Origin: Bigelowiella natans CCMP2755
Taxonomy: Eukaryota; Cercozoa; Chlorarachniophyceae
Reading direction: 5' to 3'
Length of the DNA: 64,000 bases
NCBI GenBank assembly: GCA_000320545.1
Contig: ADNK01001587.1
Location: 37,501 to 101,500 of the forward strand
Notes under the pieces: model-generated
Database searches by the model: none
What the model was told of the DNA's origin: nothing
Seen by the model: the letters and a program-made list of their open reading frames with translations, nothing else
Position numbers and translations under genes: made by a program
In this document: positions 39,259 to 51,074 of the stretch, in pieces
How the letters are laid out: every line of letters begins with the position of its first letter
How positions within the stretch are numbered: position 1 is the stretch's first letter

Positions 39259-41562
39259 GTAGTAGCAGTACGTAGTAGTAGCAGAGTGCGGATAGAGAAA
39301 TAAATCAATAAATCAGAGAAAAATGATGATGAATGGGGAGGAAGAGGAGAAGGAAGAGGGTGGTAGTAGGTATGTTGTTCTGATCATCCTAGTTAGTTAT
39401 ATTTGCAACAACAACTAGCACTACCTGCCGATCATAACTCTTCTACAAGCTGACAACGACGAGGAGAAGGACGCATACCGTACCATTGCATACAACTTCT
39501 CCAATCCCCCATTCTAGAAGAAGCACGAGGGATGATGACGATAATGATGATGATGATGATTATTATTATTATTATAGCAACAAGAATTAGATGTTGGTGA
39601 CCGATCTGGTTATCATCGTACTCATAAGAATCTACAAAACGAAATAATATGATATCTTTCTATCTTCCTCTCTGATGTGTTGTTCAATCTCGTCATTATA
39701 GATAGTATGTATACCATGTGAAATACTCGTGTAGATTGCTTGGAAAGATCCTTGGGAGAGAACATCAGCATGCAATCGGAGTGTATACCATCACGTCCTG
39801 TTGTTTGTTGACAGAAGGCAGCGGGTACAACGCAACGATAATAATGATTGCAATAACAATAACATCAATGATTGATAAGAACATAATAATGACTAGGACG
39901 ACGATGGGGAAATTGTGATCCACATAACAAGTGATAGTTTTCTTAGGAAGATCGCATGATGATGCATAATGACGTCTCGATTGGTTGTTGTTGCCTGGTA
40001 TTGCTACTTATTCATGTTGTCTTAATGCCATATTTGAAAGCTGCTTTAATATCATATTTGAAAGCAATACCTGCTCGTCCTGATTCTTGGTAGTAACTTT
40101 CCATTGACTAAAGGATGAAGATGATGATGATGATGATGATGATGATGGTAATGGTAATGGTAATGATAATAATTGAATATATGGAAGAATAATGTATGTA
40201 CATACACAATGCATATTCGATGGTTAATTCTCACATATTATCCTTACTTACAGTACCCTTTTATCTAACATGACATCTAGTATGAGTGCCTGCTACTGCT
40301 GCTGCTGCTACTACCACTTTGTACTCTTCTAGTACTATTACCTTTGAGATAGTTTGATGCACAACAAATCTGACGTTCAGCTAACAAAGATAGTTTGATG
40401 CACAATAAATCTGACGACCGGCTAACAAAGAGGTAGATAGGTAGGTAGGTAGGTAATAGCAGGTTGTGGTAATGATAATGAAAGAAGACCGTTGTTCAGA
40501 TATCATCATCTTTGTTTTCATAATTGATCATAGTCAACACCATTCATTTTCAATGTAGTAATATATCCTTGCTCTTTCCCTTGCAACCATCATCATTATC
40601 GTCGTCTTCGTTGTTGTCATTTTCACCGCCTTGTGACGATAATATCACTATTTTTACTAATTATTTATGCAGCAGCCACCAACGCATCATCATCATCGTC
40701 ATCATAATCGTCATCATCATCATGATCAAAATCATCATTACATGTACCTCAAAAAATCACTGACTCACTACCTTGTTTATTCCCATTCCAAAAGCAATCG
40801 TTGCACAAATGACATTAGCCATTCCATGCCACCAAGCACTGTTGTTGTTGTTGTTGTTGTTGTTGTAATTATTATTCAGGGACGAACAAAAGAAACAAAT
40901 GGGAAAAAAGAATCATACATCTTCTCATTACGCAACGATGATGGGTGCAGTGGAGTGTAGGAGCGTAAGAAAGTAGGATGAGAATGAGGAAGAGGATGAG
41001 GAGGAGGAGGGTGATGGTAGAGTAGCGCCTCTCTCCATCTACCCATTCCTTTCTCCTGCTCCGTTTCGACTTCGTCTTCATCCACTTCAACATTCTTCTT
41101 CTTCTTTTTCATTTTTTGCAATTGCCCCCGCCCAGTGGTAGGTTGAGTGTCTCTTCTCTCTTTCTTTTCTGCTTCTCTCTCACCCACCCTTCCGCGCCCC
41201 CCTCTCTCTACTTGCCCATCGTACTTATATGAAGCTTTCCGGTCTTGAACATCCATCTGTGCATGGTACCTAGAACATTCAATTGTAGTACAATCTTTAG
41301 CAGCGTAGTGTTGTTTTTTCCTCAACAGTTAAGGAGCAGCCTCAACATAGGTTGAATGTATTTATACTCGTGATAGTAGGTATATATAACGAGGAATGCT
41401 TGACGATGATCACAACAACAACAACAACAACAGTTTATTCTCATTTCGTCATCATCATAATCAAATTCTCTTCTCCAAAAGTAGTTAGTCTATTACGGTG
41501 TTGCTGAGATTCCATGCGACAAGAGATGTGCAACCATCGTCTATAGCACACACACACAAACA

Positions 41563-41604
<42 letters not shown>

Positions 41605-42516
41605 TGTATATATAAAAATAGTGGCCTCAGGAAGAAGCGAAGGAGTTTCGTAGGAGGAAGAAGAGGAAGAGAAGGGAGGCATCGTGAATAGCATGATCAC
41701 CATCTATATCACCCCAACATAAGCAACAGTAGCAAACTAACCCCCACCTCAGTATCAGAGCAGGAATAGCAATAAATGATTCCACAATGTCTTTCGTGGT
41801 GCTTCTACAGCAGCAGCATCATCAGTGATGATGGATGGTATTAAAGCGACAACATAGGGAAAAGAAGGAGGAGGAGGAAGATAAGAGTAGGCAAAAAATA
41901 ACGAAAATACCTTAAGAGGAAGGTTTGTTGGTTGTTATTTACATAAATCACACTCTGTTTCTCTACTACTACTACTACTACTACTGCTACTACAGGTAAC
42001 AACAACTATATAACTTCTCATCGTCAAATGGTTGGAAAGATAAGTGGTAACTACAACTTTATAACTTCTCATTGTGAAATAGATCGTTAGAAAGATAAGT
42101 GCACTACCGATAGAATCCATGAACAAATTGCCTCAGGACACATCTTGTCGTTTTTTTTTGGAAAGACGCTACAACAACATTAAAGCATTAGAAAACAACA
42201 AATCCATAATATAAACATACATCATGGTTGTGCAAATGGTAAATAATTGAACGTCGATGACAATCAACACTACTACTACAACTGCTTATACGACTACTGC
42301 TACTGATATACTACTGCCAGTGCTATACTGTTGCTTCTGGTACTACCATTACTATTACATGCACTACTATGTAGTAGTATTATTACCTGTAGAATAAATT
42401 TTGTCTATTGAAGGGAGTCTTAAAAAACATGCTGGATCCGCTCATACGAAGGATTCTAATAAAATAATAGAAGTAGTAGTGGTAGGGTACATGTGCGTAT
42501 GTTTATATTGTATATG

Positions 42517-42559
<43 letters not shown>

Positions 42560-44591
42560 GTGAATCAGAAGTAGTAAGTATTAGTGTGATGAAAATCGAA
42601 CATCAGAGACGAACAAGAGAAGAAGAGGAGGAGGAGGAGGAAGAGGAGGAGGATCCGATATAGGAAATCCAACAAATTGACGAAGAAATCGATGAAAAAG
42701 AAACTGCTTTTTTCGTCTTCGTTTTTGCTCCAGCGGTGTCTCATCCATTTACATAATAATTTTGGTGTGATTTAGGTGAGATATAACATGCAAGAGGTGT
42801 ATATTATCTCACGAAATACTGCTATTATTATTGGCACCTTTTGACGTCTGTCGCAACTGTATCCGTCGCTGTTGCTGTTAATGCAAGCAATGGAACCTAT
42901 GGTTTTCGTGATGGTAGTACTGTTAATGCGAGTAATGGAACCTGTGGTCGTGGTGGTAGTACGTACTACACCCTACGTTCTATGGCTATGGATGTTGTCC
43001 AAATCAATAGGATGATACTATTTGTATCTCATTGTTCATTTTCTACAAGGGACAAATGATGATGTTAATGAGTGTGAAGGGGGGAGAGATAAGATGCAAC
43101 ACAATTTACTTTCTAAAGCAGCACCATATAAATACTACTAATAACAATAAATCCAACTGTAGTATGAAATTACTACTAGCACCTGAGGCATTTGTTGTCG
43201 TAGTATACCAAGCTTCTTGTAGTCAGGTCTGAAATCCTTCAATGGATTGCGACGACAACGACGACGACAACGCAGAGAATGATCGAACGAATGAAAGGAA
43301 AGAAATTGAAGAAAAGGTAGGAAGAACAACAGGAGGAGAAAGAGAGAATTGATAGCTTAGTGATACAATGAAGCTAGTAGTGCAGTAGTAATAGTAGTAG
43401 TAGTAGTAGTTGTTGTAGTAGTATATGTATATTGTTAGTACATGTCCCCATTGAGAGCAGCAATGAGCTTCATCGACGACAAACCGATCCACCTTCCCAT
43501 TATGATATGCCTACAAAGAATATATTGTCATAAAATAACAACAACATACCAAAAGTAATCCAACAAATAAAGATCGTGAGAAGAACAAAAAAGCATGTAG
43601 ATCAACATCAGGTGGCATGATGGATGTAGACAAAGAACACAAGCAATAAGTACAAGAAGATGGAAGCTTCTATCTTTAGTTATAAGCAGCTTTAACAGCT
43701 TTAGCATCATGAATATGATTGTGATTATAACTACAATACCTACTACTACTACCTTCTCGAGGTATGACATCACTCGCTTTGACTTGATCAGTAGCTCCGG
43801 TGTCACGTACTAGAAGATGATGCCAAGTGCAAAAGAAAGGAGTAGGAGGAGGCCAGCAGCAGCAGCAATAATTCAAATTATTGAGGAGGATGTACGAGGA
43901 GAGGAAGGGGAGGAAGAAGAAAGAGAAGAGGGGTGAAATAGTTGTCATTGGTATTATACTTCCTACATTAACAATGCAACAACGGAAGAGCATCATCATC
44001 AAATTCTCTACTACTGACTTGACTATAATGTCATCGTGGTAGTAGTAGAAGTAGTAGTAGTAGTAGTAGCAGTATCCCCTTTAAGCAGCAGCAGCAGCAC
44101 GAAGTAGTACAATCATCAACAAGTACGTTATCATCGTCGTCATCATCATAATCATCATCATTATCCCCAAATCACAGACATAGTCAAAAGGTATATAACC
44201 AAAAGTTTTAGATGATCTGCTGCCCCCCCCCCATCCTTGAGCAAGGCCATTATATTTTTCTTCTCTTGCTTAGAAATCGAAGAATTTAGTTGTTTTGCAG
44301 GAATGCCTGAAATCACAAAGAATAAGAAGCTGCTAGTTTTGCGCGTGTGACGTGGTGTATTTGTGTATTTGCGCGCGCGCGCGTGTGTGTGTGTGTGTGT
44401 GTGTATTTGTGTAGCAGTCGCAGTGAGAACGTGATATTGCTAAAGTAGTAGTCGTACAGAAGATGATGGGATGATGATGGATTAAAATCGACGGACTTAA
44501 AAAAAAGTACTATTAACCGAGATCATCTAGCTGTTGTACTTGATCTTGAATCAGCGACAAAAGTGGTGAAATCTGTGAGTAGTATTAGTAT

Positions 44592-44631
<40 letters not shown>

Positions 44632-44917
44632 CGTAGTAATGCTAATTGCTGCATGATTGTCGTCGTCGTCGTCATTAAATGATGCCGAGAGACAGACCTA
44701 CTACCTAGAGCAGCTACAACTATGGTTATTATTCTTTGACTCAGTTAGACAGTAGGTAGTCACCACATTTTGTATGATCTTATATCATATTTATGGCCAA
44801 CGCATTTGTTAAATCTCTTTTTTAAAAAAACGACATTGTTTAAAAAAAAACAAGAAATAAAAAGTATGAGGCTTTCCCGTAAGTTTTGCTTATTTTTTTT
44901 TCATATGCAAATAACAT

Positions 44918-44952
<35 letters not shown>

Positions 44953-45597
44953 TATGAGGCTTCTTCAAGATACTGCATGGTTGAATCAACAAGATATCCT
45001 CTTCATAGGTGAGATATAATTCGAGGGTGGTTCATTCGGTCCTCCTCACTAAGTCGAATAAATATAATATTTCCTCCTCCTAACTAAATAACTACGACTA
45101 CAAATACTACTACTACTACAACTACTACCACTACGCTAAATCCATCCCCCAGCAACGATGCAAGCTGATAAATTAACGATTTCCCACCACCTGTAGATCA
45201 GTGAAGAAGCAAAAGAAAGAGGAAGAGAAGATGGTGAGATATCACATCGAAGAAGCCATATTGAATCGAGATCAACAGTGACGATGGTTTATGTTTGAAT
45301 ATAGTGAAAAGCAGCCCTGGATTCAAGCACGGAATATTACTCAGCCAACAGTCTAGTTTGGTAGCTGCTTGCTTCTCTGATACTGATTCTACAAAAACCT
45401 TGATAATCATCATCATCATCTTCTTCTTCATCCCAGACAATATATTTGTCGTCTTCAGAAGATAGCTAATTTTATTACATTTACTCATGCTACCTTGCTA
45501 CTACCTACTACTGCTACTACTACACCATTTACACAGACAGATGCACGAAGAGCCTTATCTATTGATTCTTGTTTGTGCATATGTGGTAAGATATAAC

Positions 45598-45646
<49 letters not shown>

Positions 45647-46869
45647 GGTATCATCATTTATTCGTTTTATGATCATCCTATTGATGGGTTGAAGAAGGCT
45701 AGTACGACTGACCAGTAGGCATAACGACAAAACAATCCTGTTTTGCAAGTGTGCTATTGATGGCCTCTCTCTGGAAAGGTCTAAACGTCTCTATTGAGAA
45801 CACGCTATAGGACAGCATGTAGGCACGGGGACAAAAGAAGTATATTAGACAAGAAATATTGTATGCTTTACAAGTATATTTCAGTGATAAGAGAAATAAA
45901 AAACAGATATATGGCATCATTTTGATTGGTACGTTCTACCTACAAAATTCGAAGGATTGTTATCTATCTACCGGATTGTGCAAAAATGGTGGTGGTGGTA
46001 GTAGTAGTAGTAGAAGTAGAAGTAAAAGTATACCCTTCAAGCACACGATCGACTTCAGCATCCCACTCAAATGTACCTTTGAATCAAGCACCATTAATAA
46101 CAGTAAAAGATTATGATCACGACGATAATGATGGCGATGATGATAATGATGATGATGGTAATGTGATCAATGAGATGTTGTAGTGTATGACGTAAAATGC
46201 TATTAATTTGGGAAGCAGCAAGAAGACGTATAGCAAGAAGGTGTATAGCAAGAAGACGTTTACCTGAATAAAGTATTGTATCTAAAGCGTATTATATCTA
46301 TGGCCCATACAGAACTGTTTTCTACCGAGCAGACCCCCCTGTTTTTCCTCCCTTTCTGAGAAAGAACTACCTTTTGGATCAAACATCACGCTGCTACTAT
46401 GTCCCATGATATTTTCTACTTTGCAACAAATACAACGGTCATGATACAACCATAAAATAATGCTATCGTGGTAGACGGTGACCACGCTGACGACGACGCA
46501 AGCATGGCGACGATGACGATGGAAGCTATAGATCGGCAATAAAGATAACTACGACTTGTTTCGTTTTCCAGGTTCTTTCGACTGCGTCGCCGACCAAGTT
46601 CTTCCTGACAAACGCTTAAATAGCCCTGCCGTTCAGAAATTTTCCTATGTGGAATGCATGGGAGGATAACATTTTAACGCTGATTATTCTTTCAAGAGAT
46701 GTTTATTACCTTTGTATTGATTCAAGATCCTCATACAACCCAGAGAGATCTTGCTTTACATTTTGAACTTCCAATTCCAGCTCTTCTAGGCTAGATGCAA
46801 AGTCGAATAAGCAATCAGGCGATGATTCTCCTCGTGCTTCGCCCAAACGATTCAAATCTCCTTTTTCAT
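36474..46869 (-). CDS. RECQ1-like ATP-dependent DNA helicase (RecQ family)
   Basis: 3'-5' DNA helicase of genome maintenance, acting in the nucleus. All core motifs were found in order on the minus strand. Coiled-coil-like N-terminus near 46712-46869 (SLEELELEVQNVKQDL). Motif 0, FRPFQREAIN, with MPTG (45713-45804), then GGGKSLIYQLASLLGDGF (45129-45190), completing the Walker A. ISPLLSLIQDQVQQLDDLG (44518-44572). YVTPELLIKSK (43753-43809). VVDEAHCCSQWGH (43442-43510). DFRPDYKKLGILRQQMP (43183-43236). LALTATAT (42838-42896). NRQNLFY (42387-42440). AHLLSHGISATP (41497-41540) joined to YHAQMDVQDRK. ATIAFGMGINK (from 40772). VRFVVHQTISK (40342-40380). SMESYYQESGRAG (40071-40107) with RDGIHSDC (39715-39796). 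LYAMVRYASF (39425-39513), YFGE and MCDNCC (zinc domain). RKGVTAIQLVDLW (RQC). The last exon carries about 270 residues of charged tail. The DEAHCCSQWGH and MCDNCC context favours RECQ1 over BLM/WRN. The first coding exon was not found. Confidence 0.92.
36749..36786. repeat. (ATC)n repeat encoding poly-aspartate in the helicase tail
   Basis: The trinucleotide run lies inside the last coding exon of the minus-strand helicase and encodes 12 aspartates. A CAA/GTT-type run near 37097-37118 encodes polyglutamine in the same exon. Confidence 0.85.
37690..37709. repeat. Poly-C tract
   Basis: About 18 consecutive C residues in a helicase intron. Such tracts are prone to length errors in sequencing. 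Confidence 0.9.
39194..39255. repeat. (TA)n microsatellite in helicase intron
   Basis: TA runs immediately beside the exon encoding YFGE. Other helicase introns carry GAT (40117-40146), CA (41544-41600), TA (42520-42554), AGT (44593-44632 and 44921-44952) and CT (45600-45643) runs. Confidence 0.9.
40348..40429 (-). repeat. 41-bp tandem duplication of a helicase exon
   Basis: Copy 1 (40348-40388) covers most of the exon encoding VRFVVHQTI and its acceptor. Copy 2 (40389-40429) has about 37 of 41 bases identical and would encode VVRFIVHQTI. Copy 2 lies upstream in the transcript, in the intron, and lacks the CAAAG|GTAATA donor. Confidence 0.9.
42002..42106 (-). repeat. ~54-bp tandem duplication in helicase intron
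   Basis: Two diverged copies share the cores TATAACTTCTCAT and GAAAGATAAGTG. Confidence 0.75.
42875..42961 (-). repeat. ~45-bp tandem duplication at the motif III exon acceptor
   Basis: Copies 42875-42919 and 42920-42961. Each holds, on the minus strand, an AG acceptor followed by GTTCCATT and GCATTAACAG. This is the first part of the exon that encodes VPLLALTATAT, so the splice acceptor and exon start are doubled. Confidence 0.85.
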
Positions 46870-47560
46870 CCTAGTTAATTAGATACAGAACCACATCAGG
46901 TCAATATCCAGTTCTGAGATGTGTAGGAGGTTAAGTGGTTGGCTACCCCTGAATCTAGAAGGTCAATAACTTCTGGGGGGGGCATCGGTTGGTTCTAGGA
47001 GAGAATTCTGCCTAGTAACATTCTCGTCGAGTAGTATTCATTCTCGAGTGGTATTATTTATTATTCTCGAGTGGTATTATTACCTCAGGTACTACTACTA
47101 TTTAAATGTTACAAAAAATTATTGATAATATTCCAATGATGTAGGTTATTTTGACAACACCAAGATTGCATTTTGTATTCATATTCTAAAAGCATTCTTA
47201 TTACTTATATATATGATTCGTAATATTAGTAGTTTCTAGGATAAATAATTGACCAAATTACTTCAGATCGCAGATTCGCTTTCGGTAACCACGTGCAGGA
47301 TGCCGGTGTCGGTGGCTAGCCTTTACAGGTAGATAGAGGAGGGGGACATTATAAAATAACATTACAATCCTACATACTAGGAGTTATCAACTACAACAAA
47401 TCAATGAACACGGCAGGCATGTACTCCGCTCCATACGACTTATTCCAGCGACGTCTGAGCGTGAGCTGTACCTACAGGAGGTCGGTAGAGATAATTCGTG
47501 CTGCTAGCAGTAAGAAGAAATAGCAGCATCAGCAGTAGTATTGGCAAAAAGAATGCTAGT
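46870..47560. promoter_or_regulatory. Divergent promoter gap, helicase and small plus-strand gene
   Basis: Contains three direct repeats of an ATTCTCGAGTGGTATTATT-type element at 47020-47038 (variant with an inserted TCG), 47040-47059 and 47063-47082. The first helicase coding exon should also lie here but was not identified. No palindrome-island words. Confidence 0.45.
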
Positions 47561-47599
47561 GGTTTTTGTTATTATTGTTGTGGTGTTGCTTGTGGCCAT

Positions 47600-48300
47600 G
47601 TAGATGCAATAGACCAACCGTGAAGTTTGATGACAATAACAGTGCTGTTGCCTCCCACACTTCTTTCCCGAAGACAAAAGTGGAATTAAAGAGTCTCACC
47701 ATGAAACTCATCATTTCCTTTGTGTCATCGTTTCAGGCACGGAGTTCATTTAAAAAGAACATGAACCTGAAAGATCGGTGAGTAATACAATAATAATCTC
47801 AAAAGAAAGTTATTTCATTTATGTCCTACCGACTACATCGAATTAGGAAAGACATTGATACTGCCATAGGCACTATTATATCGAAACTGTCCTTTCTTCA
47901 CATCAAACATCCAAAGACAAAAGAAGCTTGTCCTAAAGATTTACCAGAGGTCAAAATGGTTAACGATATTCATCCCTTCTCACATAGAAACTCAGTCATG
48001 AAACATGACATGCTACTACCAACACATTCGTATATTCTTCAAATTTATAAAAATACGCTACAAAGGGGTTAGAACTTGCCGCAGCTCGATCAGTTGTTGA
48101 CGGAGTGTCCAAGACATATTATCACAATGGAAGGGTACTGTAGACCTAAAATTGAACATACCACTGCACTTGAGATTAGGACATTATTAAATTGTAGCGC
48201 ATTTCGGGGGGTCCAGAGAATCACACTAAGGCGAGAAACTACGCTGGAACCCTAGACCCGGATGATATCAAGGTGGTATTCACAGTTGAGATGATTATTG
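47600..48300 (+). CDS. Small hypothetical protein, at least two exons
   Basis: Not recognised. An exon ending at about 47777 (SFKKNMNLKDR) joins in phase, through GATCG|GTGAGT and ATTAG|GAAAG, to an exon from 47847 (KDIDTAIGTIISKLSFLHIK), which stays open to 48070. A further coding-like stretch follows at 48074-48130 (NLPQLDQLLTECPRHII) after an in-frame TAG, so another intron or a second product is possible. The start is uncertain: an upstream Val/Leu-rich frame from an ATG near 47553 could be a signal-like leader. The gene is inferred from the clean splice join and ordinary amino-acid composition only. Confidence 0.4.
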
Positions 48301-48490
48301 ATCCACATGTGCACATTTCAGAACAAAGTGTGTTTCACAGAGACATCATCAACTAGTGGAAAGGCAACATTTTGGGGGACCTTTCTGGAAAAACAAAAGA
48401 TGAAAAGAGGTAGAGTCTGAATTTCCATGAACGGAAGATGCCAGGAGAGAGACAAAACATTCGAGCTACTCACACATCGACCGACAGCAA

Positions 48491-48507
48491 ATGATAAACA
48501 TGCAATA

Positions 48508-48547
<40 letters not shown>

Positions 48548-48568
48548 CCATATTGCTGTGTCTATCAT
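48491..48568 (+). ncRNA. Conserved intergenic hairpin, copy 3
   Basis: Left arm ATGATAAACATGCAATATG (48491-48509) and right arm CATATTGCTGTGTCTATCAT (48549-48568) enclose a TA repeat. The arms match the copies at 18.6 and 19.1 kb, but the innermost pairs are changed on both sides (ATACAC/GTGTAT there, ATATG/CATAT here). Tentative as an RNA. Confidence 0.45.
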
Positions 48569-48921
48569 GCAACGACTCACACAGCAACCGCCACTTGCTG
48601 AAATTGCTGAAATTAATGCCTCCACGAAGGAAATTGCGACCTTGTGATGATGCGATGCACACAGATCTCATGCATTTTGCCAGCTCGTCAATTGCCCGCA
48701 AGTCTATACCAGTACGTGAGACAGCAATTGGAGCATGCATCTTCATGACCATGGGGACCACATGGTCCACACAAGTCCACACTAGCACATCTAGACATGA
48801 GTGTGCACGCGCAAAACACATGCACACATCAGTTTTTTGTCACGTGCAAAAAAAGGCACGCGCACGTGCACTTGCTGCGCTTTGCTAGTTCGTGCCACAC
48901 GTGAGGTTGGAGGCACACGTG

Positions 48922-48978
48922 GTGTGTGATGTGTAAGTAATAATAATAAACAGTTATAATTACTTACACATCACACAC
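48922..48978. repeat. Perfect 19-bp inverted repeat (stem-loop)
   Basis: GTGTGTGATGTGTAAGTAA at 48922-48940 is the exact reverse complement of 48960-48978. The 19-base loop is AT-rich. Not followed by a T-run, and its function is unknown. Confidence 0.9.
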
Positions 48979-51074
48979 ACGTGAAGTGGTCGATGCACAC
49001 GTGCACACGTCACAGACAATGCACGTGCCAGCGTGCAGGACTGTGAAGTACACGTGCGCAACTTCACGGTGCCTCTTATTCATCCGTCGCGAGAGCCGCT
49101 CAAAACGAACAACTTTGAATTGACTAGTTGTAGCTCATTGGTGCTGCGATGCGTGTGCAATGTGAGGCAAGCGATCTCAATGATTGAACCACTTGTAAGT
49201 GGCGCACACGAAGAACGTGTTCTCATTGCACCTTGCCAACTAGCCAGCTTGCACTGGTTTCGTGCTGTCGTGGAATTGGTCTATAGTGGTGCGTGCTGCA
49301 CTGAACTCTAGCACTGCTGGTTGCTTGACAAACTCGGGAAACTCAGCTCAAAGCGCAAGTGCAAGTGATGCTGACGACCGTGCTGGATGAATGCATGCTC
49401 TGATGCCATGGGGACCACACAGTCCATGTTGGCTAGCTGGCTGTGTGAGTGGCTAGCTCCAGCTAGAGCTGTCCTGTGAAAGTGGTCTCTGGACACTCGC
49501 TCGTGAGTGACAAACTACGAGATGCTGGAAGGTGGCCAGTGTGACTGCAACAAACTTGACATGCGTTTCAAAGAGCCATGCCAATTTGCCATGCACTGAG
49601 CGCTGAATCAAACTTTCTAGCTTTCCATTTTGCACGGTGTTTCCGCCGCCGTTCACGCACGACTCTGCGACTGCCATGCAATGGACGAGCGAAGTGCGAA
49701 AGAAGCACCAAGCATCATCATCCTTGACTTTTTGCTCGTGAGAACGTTGGGTTCCATGTCCACGTTTTCACGTTGCTCCGCCAGCAGATGAGCAACACGT
49801 CCAGACGTCTAGACGTCCAGGCGTGCGAAGCGTCTCGAAGTCAACTGGTCAACTCGATGAACTTCCAACCGTGCACTGTGCAACCTGTCGTTCAAACTTG
49901 TCGCCACAATCGCTGGCGATTTTCTGGCTGGCGCATCACTTGAGTGATCGAAAGCTTGGCACCTCAACCAACAAAGAAACCAGCTGAAGTCTCAGATTTT
50001 GGATGAAATCGACGTTTGGCCTGCGAGTGCGGGCAACGCCTACCAGCCAGCTAGGCCAGCAAACAAGACGGGTGACTGGGTCGTCAGCCTGGTTGTGGTG
50101 GGAGCCAGGGAGGCTGTTCCAACTCTTGGTCCAAGGCGGGTGATGGTGTTGTCCTGCTCCCACAATCGTCCACACATGAACATTGCTTCCAGAGCATGCT
50201 AGCATGGAATTAATGAAGCGGGGAATCGTGAACTTGAACGCCAACTTGTCAATGCTCGCTAGCTCGCTCCCAAGTCGGCGCCTCGCCTCCAATTGCTCAA
50301 GCTAGTGCCCTTGTGCAGGTTCAAGAAGCATCTCAGAAAGTGTGGCGAGCATTTTGAACATGAGACAAACATTCTCACATGTCGCAGTGTAGAATCCAAT
50401 TCCCCTAGCCTTGACAGAGCGAATGTTAAATGTGCGAGTGCTTTCTTGGGTTCATGTGTCAAATAAGATCTTGGGAAAATATTTTAATAATGTCCTGGAT
50501 CTAAAATATTTTTCAAGGCAAATGTGATGTCGCAGGGGTGTAATCTCATTACATATGCTATCTCGAGATATATTGGGTGCAATCCAAATCTCAACTTGGC
50601 GTAGGCCCCCACAAGGTAGTTCCGATAGGCATGCGGACATGTTTTAGAGATGTAGGTGTATGATAGGCTCATGATTGTGGCAAATAATGAACTGTATCGA
50701 GAGGGAAGCAAAATTAATTACAACATGTGCATCTGGGATACAATTAGCATCAAGCTATTGAGACATTTTCACAAGATCGTCCGCAGTCGTCTTTGGAGGA
50801 CACTTGAAAGGTGTTATCCTAGCTGTAACTCTCCTTCAATACAATTATTCACGAAAGATGTATTTTGAGCTAGCTCCTTCCATTTCTGCCTTCTCCTCTT
50901 CTCCGAAGCCCCCCCATTTTCTTCTCACATACCATTCTCATTGCTCGACAGGCACTAGGAGGACCACCCTAATCATTTTGGTATTCCGACCTTGCCCCTC
51001 TTAATTCTTGCTTCTTCTCTTCGTTCTTTGATTTGTTTCCTGTTCCTAGTCTTATTCATCTTGTTGTCAGGTCG

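Larger units (their letters stand above)
48301..51074. other. Large intergenic island with hairpins
   Basis: About 48310-50480 is the biggest palindrome-rich island, containing the third conserved hairpin (48491-48568) and a perfect 19-bp inverted repeat (48922-48978). From 50480 to 51074 the sequence is ordinary AT-rich DNA leading into the giant gene and may hold its promoter and leader exon. Several open frames (48553-48888, 49033-49311, 49936-50292) show no motifs and no reliable splice partners. Confidence 0.6.

Noticed and set aside
45297..45380. Minus-strand frame with IPCLNPGLLFTIF as the helicase motif I exon
   Set aside because: It resembled the Walker A follow-on region, but the true exon with GGGKSLIYQLASLL was found at 45129-45190 and fits the splice phase from MPTG, so this stretch is intron.
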